DNA of 32,519 nucleotides. Origin: Acidimicrobiales bacterium (GTDB lineage Bacteria > Actinomycetota > Acidimicrobiia > Acidimicrobiales > Iamiaceae). The position numbers were made by a program, and so were the translations under genes. The first letter of the stretch is position 1. Each line of letters begins with the position of its first letter. The stretch lies in the NCBI GenBank assembly GCA_012730075.1, contig JAAYBP010000244.1, forward strand, positions 1 to 32,519, in the 5' to 3' direction. The notes below the pieces were generated by a model that saw only the letters and a program-made list of their open reading frames with translations, did not search any database and was not told the DNA's origin. Positions 1 through 8,886 of the stretch are shown here, in pieces.

Positions 1-33
1 GACCGTGCGGGCGCTCATCTCGACCCACTCCAC
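1..33 (-). CDS. khpB: KhpB/Jag RNA-binding protein, N-terminal fragment (runs off the window)
   Basis: Eleven codons are visible, reading GTG then EWVEMSARTV. This matches the typical beginning of Jag/KhpB proteins (MEWVE..G.TVEEA), RNA-binding proteins with Jag-N, KH and R3H domains that almost always follow yidC in Gram-positive bacteria. The start lies 3 nt after the yidC stop. A perfect GGAGG ribosome binding site lies inside the last yidC codons (CGG AGG TAA), about 7 nt upstream of the GTG, so translation is probably coupled to yidC. Only the gene position, start site and first residues can be judged here; the rest lies outside the window. Confidence 0.75.
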   Translation of the reverse strand, partial: MEWVEMSARTV

Positions 34-36
34 GGC

Positions 37-1134
37 TTACCTCCGCTTCTTCTTCTTCTTCGATCGGTTCTGGTTGCTGGGCGCCCGGGTGGGCGCCTGG
101 CGGTTCGGGGACCGCTTGGTGGCGGTGGCGCCTCCCGACGACCCGCCCTTCCCGCCCTTGGTCTCGCCGCCCCTGGTCTCGGTGCCGCCGGAGTCGGCGG
201 GTCCACCGCGGGCGATCGACCTGATCTGGTCGAGCAGACCGCCGGTCTCCGGCGGGGGCGCGGGCTCGTCGCCCCCGTCACCCAGCTTGCGGCGGAGCTG
301 GGCCTCCCGCTCGGCCTTGGCCTTCTCGCTGTACATCGTCCGGGTGATGAAGCCCTGCTGGCCGATGCGGTACACGTTCGAGACCACGAAGTACAGGACG
401 AGACCGGCCTGGAGGGTCAGGGAGAACACCGGCAGGAAGAACGGCATGATCTTCATCAGCGCCTGCTGCTGCGGGTTGATCGCCGCCTGCTGACCCGAGT
501 TGCGGGCCATGATCTGGCGCTGCTGGTACCAGGCGGTGGCCGCCACCACCAGCACGAGGATCAGGTACGGCAGGGCGGCGACGAGGCCCTCGCTCAGCCG
601 GCGGGTGAACCAGTCGGCCAGGTCGAGGCCGAGGAAGCGCATGTGCCGCGACTGGCTGAGGTCGTGGTACAGGTTCGAGCCCTGGTCGACGTACTTGGGG
701 TCGAACGTGCCGAACGTCGGGTGCACGCCACCCCCGGCGGGGTCGCGGACGTAGTTGCCGACGGCGACGCCCATGTCACGCCCGTAGGGCTGGTGCCAGG
801 TGAGCCCCTGGAGCACCTGGTAGAGCACGAAGAACACCGGCATCTGCACCAGCAGCGGCAGGCAGCCGCCGAGCGGGTTGATGTCGTGCTCCTTGTAGAA
901 CGCCATCATCTCCTCGTTGAGCTTCTGGCGGTCGTCCTTGTACTTCACCTGCAACTTGCGCAGCTCGGGCTGGAGCTGCTGCATGGCGATCATCGAGCGG
1001 GTGCTCTTCAGGGTGAGCGGGGTGACGATCACCATCACGCCCAGCGTCAGGAGCATGATCGACAGGCCGTAGGACCCGGTCAGGTCGTAGAAGTACGCCA
1101 GGGCCGACGCGATCGCGTCGAAGAAGAAGTCCAT
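37..1134 (-). CDS. yidC: Membrane protein insertase YidC (Oxa1 family)
   Basis: A 365-residue YidC/Oxa1/Alb3 insertase, which places membrane proteins in the cytoplasmic membrane alone or with SecYEG. The large periplasmic domain of proteobacterial YidC is absent, as is usual in actinobacteria. The first membrane segment is near residues 22-42. It is followed by the cytoplasmic helical hairpin (QQLQPELRKLQVKYKDD) and a second core segment beginning NPLGGCLPLLVQMPVFFVLYQVL. More membrane helices lie near residues 185-203 and 230-255. The C-terminus is a long disordered tail rich in G, S, T and P ending in KKKKKRR, a basic tail thought to contact the ribosome in such proteins. The ATG overlaps the yidD stop (TGATG), so the two are probably translationally coupled. 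Confidence 0.95.
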   Translation of the reverse strand: MDFFFDAIASALAYFYDLTGSYGLSIMLLTLGVMVIVTPLTLKSTRSMIAMQQLQPELRKLQVKYKDDRQKLNEEMMAFYKEHDINPLGGCLPLLVQMPVFFVLYQVLQGLTWHQPYGRDMGVAVGNYVRDPAGGGVHPTFGTFDPKYVDQGSNLYHDLSQSRHMRFLGLDLADWFTRRLSEGLVAALPYLILVLVVAATAWYQQRQIMARNSGQQAAINPQQQALMKIMPFFLPVFSLTLQAGLVLYFVVSNVYRIGQQGFITRTMYSEKAKAEREAQLRRKLGDGGDEPAPPPETGGLLDQIRSIARGGPADSGGTETRGGETKGGKGGSSGGATATKRSPNRQAPTRAPSNQNRSKKKKKRR

Positions 1135-1424
1135 CAGGGGGTCCGATCAGGGCGGGACGGGCCGGCGAGGGCGGGGCCGGCCGGACGGGACGGGCGCTCG
1201 GGCACGGGATCCCACCCGTGCCCGCCGAGGGGCTGGCACCGCGACAACCGGCGGATCGCGAGCCACGTGCCCCGACCGGCGCCGTGGACCTCGATCGCCT
1301 CCACCGCGTAGGCGGAGCACGACGGTTCGTAGCGACAGGGAGAGGGCCGACCGGCGCGGGCCCCCTGGTAGAGGCGCACGGCCCCGGTGAGCAGGCGGGC
1401 GGCGCGGCCCGGTGACGCGGTCAC
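1134..1424 (-). CDS. yidD: Membrane protein insertion efficiency factor YidD
   Basis: A 96-residue YidD (DUF37/haemolytic domain) protein, a small peripheral membrane factor that assists YidC-dependent insertion. The family core is visible: an amphipathic start ([12 protein letters not shown]), then [19 protein letters not shown], a [10 protein letters not shown] stretch and [10 protein letters not shown] near the C-terminus. The three cysteines of the signature are retained. The GTG start overlaps the rnpA stop (GTGA), and the TGA stop overlaps the yidC start, so the gene sits in the middle of a tightly packed rpmH-rnpA-yidD-yidC-khpB operon. The last 20 residues are a P/R-rich tail beyond the conserved core. 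Confidence 0.95.
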   Translation of the reverse strand: MTASPGRAARLLTGAVRLYQGARAGRPSPCRYEPSCSAYAVEAIEVHGAGRGTWLAIRRLSRCQPLGGHGWDPVPERPSRPAGPALAGPSRPDRTP

Positions 1425-1750
1425 GGCCGGTCCGCCCCGACGGCGCGGGCGACCGCCTGCCCCAGGTGTCGGCGGACGTCGTCGAACGGGGCGGCCGCGA
1501 CCGGCGCGGCCGCGCTCACCAGCAGCGCGCCGGAGGGCAGGGTTCCGGTGAGGGCCAGCTCGTCGACGAGGGGCCGCAGCCGCCGGCGGATGCGGTTGCG
1601 CACGACCGCGGTGCCGGTGCGCTTCCCGATCGCGTACGCGACGAGGCAGCGGTCCTCGCCCGCGACGGGGAGGTAGCGGACGGTCACCGGGCCGGATCGG
1701 CCCCGGCGACCCGCCTCCCGAACGCGGAGCAGGGTGGCGCGGTCACGCAA
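1421..1750 (-). CDS. rnpA: Ribonuclease P protein component (start codon uncertain)
   Basis: The protein subunit of RNase P, which works with the RNA subunit to cut 5' leaders from pre-tRNAs. The family signature is clear: [37 protein letters not shown] contains the RNR-type motif ([11 protein letters not shown]). Homology begins at about [20 protein letters not shown]. The only conventional codon near that point is TTG at 1750 (109 residues, a normal family length), and it has no Shine-Dalgarno. A CTG overlapping the rpmH stop (CTGATC) is another possibility. The frame stays open through the whole of rpmH to a GTG at 1924, so an N-extended protein cannot be excluded. The stop overlaps the yidD GTG. 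Confidence 0.9.
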   Translation of the reverse strand: MRDRATLLRVREAGRRGRSGPVTVRYLPVAGEDRCLVAYAIGKRTGTAVVRNRIRRRLRPLVDELALTGTLPSGALLVSAAAPVAAAPFDDVRRHLGQAVARAVGADRP

Positions 1751-1758
1751 CGGGGCGA

Positions 1759-1893
1759 TCAGGCGGACAGACGCGCGCGGCCCTTCTGGCGGCGGCTGCG
1801 CAGCACGGCGCGACCGGCGCGGGTCGACATCCGCTTGCGGAAACCGTGCCGCTTCGAGCGGCGACGGACGTTGGGCTGAAAGGTGCGCTTCAC
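1759..1893 (-). CDS. rpmH: 50S ribosomal protein L34
   Basis: A 44-residue bL34, a component of the large ribosomal subunit. The sequence starts [20 protein letters not shown] and ends KGRARLSA, the standard family pattern and length. The start is GTG at 1893, chosen because homology begins exactly there and because AGGAGG lies 6 nt upstream (1905-1900). The gene is first in the minus-strand operon with rnpA, yidD, yidC and khpB and is divergent from dnaA, the classic origin arrangement. A promoter-like TTGCCC-N18-TAGCGT lies about 150 nt upstream. Confidence 0.97.
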   Translation of the reverse strand: MKRTFQPNVRRRSKRHGFRKRMSTRAGRAVLRSRRQKGRARLSA

Positions 1894-1927
1894 TGCTCTC
1901 CTCCTCGGACACCGCGACCTCCACGCC

Positions 1928-1952
1928 CGACGCCGCCGAAGCGGCGCCGTCG
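1928..1952 (-). promoter_or_regulatory. UUCG-loop hairpin in the rpmH leader
   Basis: On the transcribed (minus) strand the sequence GCCGC-TTCG-GCGGC (1945-1932) forms a perfect 5-bp stem closed by a UUCG tetraloop. Outer arms CGAC/GTCG extend it past a small bulge. It lies 35-59 nt before the rpmH GTG and roughly 80-100 nt after the predicted transcription start. There is no U tract, so it is more likely an mRNA structure than a terminator. The role is inferred only from position. Confidence 0.45.
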
Positions 1953-2041
1953 ATCCCCGGCCGCCGCGGCCATCCGGCCCCGGGGCCGACCCGATCGTCG
2001 GGCAGGCGCGGGTGCCCCGTGAGTCCACGGGACCGGGGGAC

Positions 2042-2071
2042 ACGCTAGAGGGCGCCTCCCGCGCCGGGCAA
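2042..2071 (-). promoter_or_regulatory. Candidate rpmH operon promoter
   Basis: Reading leftward, a -35-like TTGCCC (2071-2066) and a -10-like TAGCGT (2047-2042) are separated by 18 bp. The -10 fits the actinobacterial TANNNT pattern, and the box faces rpmH. Transcription would start near 2035. Not tested experimentally. Confidence 0.45.
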
Positions 2072-2123
2072 CACGGCTCCCCCGACGGTGGCCCGACGCT
2101 CTCACCAGCGGCGTTGCGTCCTC

Positions 2124-2154
2124 TTGCACGCGCCCCGATCGACGGTGGTACGGT
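2124..2154 (+). promoter_or_regulatory. Candidate dnaA promoter with extended -10
   Basis: TTGCAC (2124-2129) is followed after 19 bp by TACGGT (2149-2154), preceded by TGG to give the extended form TGGTACGGT. A nearly identical TGGTACGAT lies upstream of gyrB (6744-6752). The leader to the dnaA GTG would be about 135 nt and would contain the DnaA boxes at 2243-2274. Confidence 0.45.
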
Positions 2155-2242
2155 CGCCCTCCCGGCGCCCCGGCCCCCCCGGTCATCGGCGCTCGGTGCC
2201 ACAGACGACGACCCCACGCCTCTCGCGAGGCGCTTGCTGGCG

Positions 2243-2274
2243 TTGTCCACATCTGTGGATTCCCGTGTGGACGA
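2243..2274 (+). promoter_or_regulatory. DnaA-box cluster upstream of dnaA
   Basis: A perfect actinobacterial DnaA box, TTGTCCACA, lies at 2243-2251. It is followed 2 bp later by the opposed box TGTGGATTC (2254-2262), making the inverted repeat TCCACA-TC-TGTGGA. A third box, TGTGGACGA, lies at 2266-2274. The cluster sits 22 nt before the dnaA start and just before its ribosome binding site, consistent with autoregulation by DnaA. Confidence 0.75.
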
Positions 2275-2296
2275 GGGGAAAGCCGGAGGATCTCTC

Positions 2297-3715
2297 GTGG
2301 AGGCAGCCGACCATCTGTGGGGCGCCTGCTGCGACTTCCTCCGGGATCAGGTCAGCGACGGGGTCTGGCGCTCGACGTTCCAGGGGATCCGGGCGGTCGA
2401 CGTCGACGACGAGCGTCTGGTCGTCTCGGTACCGAGCGGCGTCGTCGCCGACCGCATCTACGGCCGCTACCGCCCACTGGTCGACGAGGCCCTCCTGTCG
2501 GTCCACGGCGACCCCCTCGACCTGGTGGTCGAGGTGCACGCCCCCCCGGCCGACGCCGACGGCCCCGAACCGGGCGCGGACGACCACGAGATCACCGAGG
2601 GTGACGGCGCGACGACCGCGCGGACGGCGCGGACGCCGGTGAGCGAACCGCTGCGGCTCCGCGAACCCGAGTCCGGGAACGGCGCCGACGCGGTCGATCC
2701 GCTCTACACGTTCGACGACTTCGTGATCGGCCAGTCCAACCGCTTCGCGTTCGCGGCGTCGATGGCGGTGGCCGAGACCCCCGGCCGCGCCTACAACCCG
2801 CTCTTCATCTACGGCGACGCCGGGCTCGGGAAGACCCACCTGCTCCAGTCGATCCGCGCCTACGTCGGGCTCAACTACCCGAACAAGGTCGTCCGCTACG
2901 TGTCGACCGAACGGTTCCTGAACGACTTCATCGAGGGCATCCGCCTGAAGACGATGAACGAGTTCAAGCGGCGGTACCGCGAGCTCGACGTGCTGCTGGT
3001 CGACGACATCCAGTTCATCGAGGGCGCCGAGCGGTTCCAGGAGGAGTTCTTCCACACGTTCAACGAGCTGCACGCCCGGCGCAGCCAGATCGTGCTGACC
3101 TCCGACCGCAGCCCCGACGCCATCGCCACCCTCGAGCACCGGCTCCGCAGCCGGTTCCGCATGGGACTGATCACCGACATCCAGCCGCCCGACGTCGAGA
3201 CCCGCCTCGCCATCCTCAAGAAGAAGGCCGAACGGGCCCCGATCCAGGTCCCCGACGACGTCCTCGAGTTCATCGCCACCCACATCTCGGACAACATCCG
3301 CGAGCTCGAAGGCGCCCTGACCAGGGTCTCGGCCTACGCCGCGCTCTACCAGCGCGACCTGGGCGTCAGCCTCGCCGAGCAGGTGCTGTCCGACATCCTC
3401 GGCGAGAGCCAGAGCCGCACGGTCAGCGTGGCGACGATCCTCGACAAGGTGTCCCAGCGCTACGGGTTCAGCGTCGAGGAGATCACCGGCAAGAGCCGCC
3501 GCCGGCCACTCGTCACCGCCCGCCAGGTCGCGATGTACGTGATCCGCGAGCTGACCGACCTCAGCTACCCGGCGATCGCCCGGGAGTTCGGCGGCCGCGA
3601 CCACACCACCGTCATGCACGCGGTCAGCAAGATCGAGAACCTGATGGCGGAGCGCAAGCCCATCTTCCACCAGGTCCAGGCGCTGCTCCAGGAGCTCCGG
3701 AAGGGCGTCGATTGA
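2297..3715 (+). CDS. dnaA: Chromosomal replication initiator protein DnaA
   Basis: A 472-residue AAA+ initiator that binds DnaA boxes at oriC and opens the duplex. The start is GTG at 2297: family homology begins at [10 protein letters not shown] and GGAGGA lies 6 nt upstream (2285-2290). The frame is open further upstream but without homology. Domain I covers about residues 1-80 and an acidic linker domain II runs to about 130. Walker [10 protein letters not shown] is at 173-181 and Walker [10 protein letters not shown] at 232-240. The arginine-finger segment [11 protein letters not shown] is at 281-291. The domain IV DNA-binding signature [11 protein letters not shown] is at 432-442. The gene opens the plus-strand replication cluster and is followed by the oriC box array. 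Confidence 0.97.
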   Translation: MEAADHLWGACCDFLRDQVSDGVWRSTFQGIRAVDVDDERLVVSVPSGVVADRIYGRYRPLVDEALLSVHGDPLDLVVEVHAPPADADGPEPGADDHEITEGDGATTARTARTPVSEPLRLREPESGNGADAVDPLYTFDDFVIGQSNRFAFAASMAVAETPGRAYNPLFIYGDAGLGKTHLLQSIRAYVGLNYPNKVVRYVSTERFLNDFIEGIRLKTMNEFKRRYRELDVLLVDDIQFIEGAERFQEEFFHTFNELHARRSQIVLTSDRSPDAIATLEHRLRSRFRMGLITDIQPPDVETRLAILKKKAERAPIQVPDDVLEFIATHISDNIRELEGALTRVSAYAALYQRDLGVSLAEQVLSDILGESQSRTVSVATILDKVSQRYGFSVEEITGKSRRRPLVTARQVAMYVIRELTDLSYPAIAREFGGRDHTTVMHAVSKIENLMAERKPIFHQVQALLQELRKGVD

Positions 3716-4103
3716 CCGCCCGTGGGACCCGGCGGACCACCGCCGCGGGCCGGTCCGGTCGGCGCGGGGGCGCGCTGGTGTTCTGCACAGGTGTGGACGA
3801 ACGTGTGGACCTGCCGTGGACCAGCGTGTGGGTCGACGGGGGACGCGAGGTGGACGCGATGTCGATGGCCGGGGGCCCGCGGTGGACACCCGTCGGTCCA
3901 TCCGCGCCGACCACCCACGACCTGTGGAACGCTGTGGACGTCTGTGGATCACCGACACCCGGTCTGACCTGCGCAGACGCCGGTTCGTCCACGTTCCACA
4001 GCCACCCCTACCCCTATTACCCGAATGAAGATCCGGTTGTGGGAGTCCTCGATCCCGACCCCCGACCCTCCGCCGGACGGCGGGGAGAAAGCGAGCACCG
4101 TCG
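3716..4103. other. Putative chromosomal origin oriC (dnaA-dnaN intergenic region)
   Basis: A 388-bp gene-free region packed with DnaA-box-like 9-mers. In the TGTGGA orientation they start at 3792, 3804, 3815, 3827, 3849, 3881, 3923, 3933 and 3943. Two in the opposite orientation (TCGTCCACG at 3985, CGTTCCACA at 3992) follow. Next comes the least GC-rich stretch, 4013-4040 (15 of 28 bases A/T), a candidate DNA-unwinding element. Position between dnaA and dnaN and box density are typical of actinobacterial origins. No gene was found here. Confidence 0.85.
3923..3951 (-). repeat. Three DnaA boxes at exact 10-bp spacing
   Basis: TGTGGAACG, TGTGGACGT and TGTGGATCA start at 3923, 3933 and 3943, each preceded by CT. 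They form a near-perfect 10-bp tandem repeat, so all three sites lie on one face of the helix, the arrangement expected for cooperative DnaA loading beside the AT-richer segment at 4013-4040. Confidence 0.8.
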
Positions 4104-5192
4104 GTGAAGTTCCGTTGCGAGCGTGATGACCTGGTCGAGGCCCTCGGCACCGCCGGGCGGGCGGTGGCCAACCGCGGCGGGGCCCTGCCGGTCCTCTCGG
4201 GGGTCCGGATGGAGCTGACCGGCTCGCGCCTCCAGCTCACCGGCAGCGACCTCGACCTCACGATCGCCGTCTCGGCCGAGGTCGGCGGCGAGACCGACGG
4301 CGTGGCGGTGGTGCCGGCCAAGATCGCGTCGGACGTGGTGCGCTCCCTCGATGCCGGCAGCGTCGAGGTGCTGGTCGAGGGCGACGAGGCCCAGATCAGC
4401 TCGGGCCGGTTCTCGTCGTCGATCCGGCTGTTGCCCGCCGACGAGTTCCCGCGGCTCGCCCCGCCCGCCGAGCGCGCCGTCACCCTCGACGCCGCCGACC
4501 TGGCCACCGCCTTGTCCCAGGTGGTGCCGGCGGCCAGCAACGACGACGCCCGGCCGATCCTCACCGGTGTGCTGATGGCGGCCGAGGGATCGGGTCTGCG
4601 CCTGGTCGCCACCGACTCCTACCGCCTGGCGGTGCGCGACCTCGAGGGCAGCGCGGTGCTCGACGAGGGCCAGAGCGTCCTCGTGCCGTCGCGGGCGCTG
4701 CGCGAGCTGGTGCGCGCCCTCGGCGAGGGCGAGGTCACGCTCCGCCTCGGCGAGCGGGAGGCGACCTTCGAGGTCGACACCATGCGGCTCACGACCCGCC
4801 TGATCGAGGGCGAGTTCCCCAACTACCGGGGACTGATCCCCTCGACGTACCCGAACCGCATGGTCGTGTCGCGCGAGGCGCTCGGCGACGCGGTGCGGCG
4901 CGTCCGCCTGATGGCCCGCGAGGCGACGCCGGTGCGGCTGACGATGAGCGACGACGGCGTCGAGCTCGACGCCGTCACCCAGGACATCGGCCAGGCCAGC
5001 GAGGCGGTCGACGCGCGCTTCGAGGGCAGCGAGCTGACGGTCGGCTTCAACCCCGACTACCTCCTCGACGGCATCGAGGTCACCCCCGGCGACGAGGTCG
5101 CCCTGGAGACCACCGACGCCAACAAGCCGGCGGTGCTGCGGGCGATCGGGCGGGAGGACTTCCTGTACCTGCTCATGCCGGTGCGCATCTGA
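4104..5192 (+). CDS. dnaN: DNA polymerase III beta subunit (sliding clamp)
   Basis: A 362-residue beta clamp, the ring-shaped processivity factor that tethers DNA polymerase to DNA. The first domain begins KFRCERDDLVEALGTAGRAV and includes PVLSGV. The second contains RPILTGVLMAAEG and ATDSYRLAVRDL. The third ends with the family hallmark YLLMPVRI, close to the usual MPMRL/I clamp terminus. The start is GTG at 4104; upstream purine-rich sequence (GGGGAGAAAG, then GCGAG) gives only a weak ribosome binding site. Length and domain order are normal. The gene follows oriC and is 25 bp from recF. Confidence 0.96.
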   Translation: MKFRCERDDLVEALGTAGRAVANRGGALPVLSGVRMELTGSRLQLTGSDLDLTIAVSAEVGGETDGVAVVPAKIASDVVRSLDAGSVEVLVEGDEAQISSGRFSSSIRLLPADEFPRLAPPAERAVTLDAADLATALSQVVPAASNDDARPILTGVLMAAEGSGLRLVATDSYRLAVRDLEGSAVLDEGQSVLVPSRALRELVRALGEGEVTLRLGEREATFEVDTMRLTTRLIEGEFPNYRGLIPSTYPNRMVVSREALGDAVRRVRLMAREATPVRLTMSDDGVELDAVTQDIGQASEAVDARFEGSELTVGFNPDYLLDGIEVTPGDEVALETTDANKPAVLRAIGREDFLYLLMPVRI

Positions 5193-5217
5193 CCGCCCAC
5201 CCGGGGTCGACCGTCCG

Positions 5218-6300
5218 GTGCTGTTGACGCGGGTCTGGCTGACCGACTTCCGCAACTACGCCTCGGCCGAGCTCGAGCCGGCGCCGGGCCTGACGGTGAT
5301 CGTCGGCGCCAACGGCCAGGGCAAGAGCAACCTCCTGGAGGCGGTCGGCTGGTTGGCCGGCCTGCGCTCGTTCCGGGCCGCCCCCACCGAGGCCCTGGTA
5401 CGGGTGGGTGCCGACCAGGCGATCGTCCGCGGCGAGGCCGACCGCGCCGGGCGGGCGCTCCTGATCGAGTGCGAGATCTCACGGACCGGGCGCAACCGGA
5501 CGCTGGTCAACCGCCAGCCGGTGCGCCGGACGCGCGACGCGCTCGACCACCTGAGGGCGGTCAGCTTCGCCCCCGACGACCTGGAGCTGGTCAAGGGGGG
5601 CCCGGCCGAGCGCCGCCGCTATGTCGACGATCTGCTGGTCGCGGTGCACCCCCGGTACGAGACGGTCCGCAGCGACCTCGACCGGATCCTCCGCCAGCGC
5701 GCCGCGGTGCTGAAGCAGTCCGGCGGGCGGTCGTCCCCGGAGATCGAGGCGACGCTCGACGTGTGGGACACCCGCCTGGCCGCCACCGGCGAGGAACTGG
5801 CCGAGGGCCGGGCCGCGCTGCTCGCCGACCTGGCCCCGATCGTCGCCCGGGCCTACCTCGACCTGGCGGACGCGGGCGCGGTCGACGTCACCTACGCGCC
5901 GGCGTGGCGGGCCGAGGGCCTGGCCGGCGCCCTCGCCGCGGCGCGCCCCGACGAGCTGCGTCGGGGTGTCAGCCTCGTCGGGCCCCACCGCGACGACGTC
6001 GGGCTCGACCTCGACGGCCTGCCGACGCGGACCCACGCGTCGCAGGGCGAGCAGCGCTCCCTGGCCCTGGCCCTGCGCCTGGCGGCCGCCCGGCGCCTGG
6101 CGACGACGCTCGACACCCCGCCCCTGCTCCTGCTCGACGACGTGTTCTCCGAGCTCGACGACGCCCGGGGCGAGGCGCTCCTGGCCCACCTCCCACCGGG
6201 TCAGACGCTGGTCACCACGGCCACCGCCATCCCGCCCGGGAGCCGCCCCGAGCGGGTGTTCCGCGTCGAGTCGGGAGCGGTCGTGCCCGACCTCGGCTAG
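5218..6300 (+). CDS. recF: DNA replication/repair protein RecF
   Basis: A 360-residue SMC-like ATPase that helps load RecA at gaps and stalled forks. The start is GTG at 5218, from which the typical TRVWLTDFRNY begins. Walker A GANGQGKSN is at residues 30-38. The ABC-type signature region contains SQGEQRSLALALRLAAA (near 275), and Walker B LLLLDDVFSELD is near 303-314. LVGPHRDDVGLDLDG, another RecF hallmark, is also present. The gene lies in the classic dnaA-dnaN-recF-gyrB cluster, with the start 25 bp after the dnaN stop. Confidence 0.96.
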   Translation: MLLTRVWLTDFRNYASAELEPAPGLTVIVGANGQGKSNLLEAVGWLAGLRSFRAAPTEALVRVGADQAIVRGEADRAGRALLIECEISRTGRNRTLVNRQPVRRTRDALDHLRAVSFAPDDLELVKGGPAERRRYVDDLLVAVHPRYETVRSDLDRILRQRAAVLKQSGGRSSPEIEATLDVWDTRLAATGEELAEGRAALLADLAPIVARAYLDLADAGAVDVTYAPAWRAEGLAGALAAARPDELRRGVSLVGPHRDDVGLDLDGLPTRTHASQGEQRSLALALRLAAARRLATTLDTPPLLLLDDVFSELDDARGEALLAHLPPGQTLVTTATAIPPGSRPERVFRVESGAVVPDLG

Positions 6301-6329
6301 CAGCGCGGCCCCTGGGCCATCATGGCGGG

Positions 6330-6668
6330 GTGCCCCGGGACCGACGCTCCGACCGAGACGGCTCCGCACGCGGCCCGACGCCGATCGGCGAGGCGCTCGA
6401 CCGCGTGCTCGCGGGGCTCGGCGCGCCGCCGGCCTCGGCCCTCGAGCGGGTGATCCGGGCCTGGCCCGACCTGGTCGGTCCGGCCGCGGCCGAGGCGCTC
6501 CGCCCCGTCGCGGTGCGTGACGGTGAGCTGGTGGTCACCGCGGACGACCCCGCGTGGGTCGGGCAGGCCCGCTGGCTGGAGGACGGCGTGGTGAGCGGCC
6601 TGGCGGACGTCCTCGGACCCGGCGTGGTGACCCGCCTGCGGGCCCGGCGACCGGCCCGCCGGAGCTAG
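6330..6668 (+). CDS. DUF721 (DciA-like) protein
   Basis: A 112-residue protein with the DUF721 pattern: PIGEALDRVLAGLG, then ERVIRAWPDLVGPAAAEALRPVAVRDGELVVTADDPAWVGQARWL. The family includes DciA, the replicative-helicase operator of many bacteria without DnaC or DnaI, and is regularly found between recF and gyrB in actinobacteria. A role in DnaB loading is therefore inferred from family and position. The start GTG at 6330 is the only sensible codon in frame before the conserved core, 29 bp after recF; its ribosome binding site is poor. The protein ends in a basic tail (RARRPARRS). Confidence 0.85.
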   Translation: MPRDRRSDRDGSARGPTPIGEALDRVLAGLGAPPASALERVIRAWPDLVGPAAAEALRPVAVRDGELVVTADDPAWVGQARWLEDGVVSGLADVLGPGVVTRLRARRPARRS

Positions 6669-6691
6669 GCGCGCCGCGGCGTCCGCGGGCT

Positions 6692-6709
6692 CCGGGCGCG
6701 GCCGCCCGG
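6692..6709 (+). terminator. Hairpin after the recF-DUF721 genes
   Basis: CCGGGCG (6692-6698) pairs with CGCCCGG (6703-6709) around a CGGC loop, a perfect 7-bp GC stem 23 nt after the DUF721 stop. There is no U tract, as is common for actinobacterial stem-only terminators. It lies before the gyrB promoter candidate. Confidence 0.4.
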
Positions 6710-6743
6710 GCCGCCGTCGGTGCACGGCGCTGACGTACCCCCC

Positions 6744-6752
6744 TGGTACGAT
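6744..6752 (+). promoter_or_regulatory. Candidate gyrB promoter (extended -10)
   Basis: TGGTACGAT is an extended -10 element (TGN plus TACGAT) about 140 nt before the gyrB GTG. No good -35 is seen at 16-19 bp. GTAC on both sides (6735-6738 and 6746-6749) makes a small interrupted palindrome. The sequence nearly repeats the TGGTACGGT upstream of dnaA. Confidence 0.4.
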
Positions 6753-6894
6753 GGGGGGCATCGTCAACGCCTGTCGAGACCAGCGTCCCCACCGACCATC
6801 GGGCGGGTTCGCAGGCGGTGGCATCGAGGCCGGAAGCGGCCTCGGATCGTTCGTGAGCACGTTGCTCTCCCCGCCGTCCTGAGAGGTCGCGCCC

Positions 6895-8823
<1,929 letters not shown>

Positions 8824-8886
8824 GGCGCCCGGCCACCGCCGCCGGCGCCCCCACCCGAGGACGAGAGGACCCGAGGAAGCCACCGA

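Larger units (their letters stand above)
1894..2296. other. Divergent rpmH/dnaA control region
   Basis: About 400 bases with no supported gene; the dnaA frame is open across it, but homology begins only at 2297. It holds a leftward promoter candidate for rpmH, a hairpin in the rpmH leader, a rightward promoter candidate for dnaA, and a cluster of DnaA boxes just before the dnaA ribosome binding site. Each is listed separately. Confidence 0.7.

Noticed and set aside
2183-4612. A long minus-strand frame across dnaA, oriC and dnaN
   Set aside because: It crosses two certain genes and the origin and shows no protein family character.
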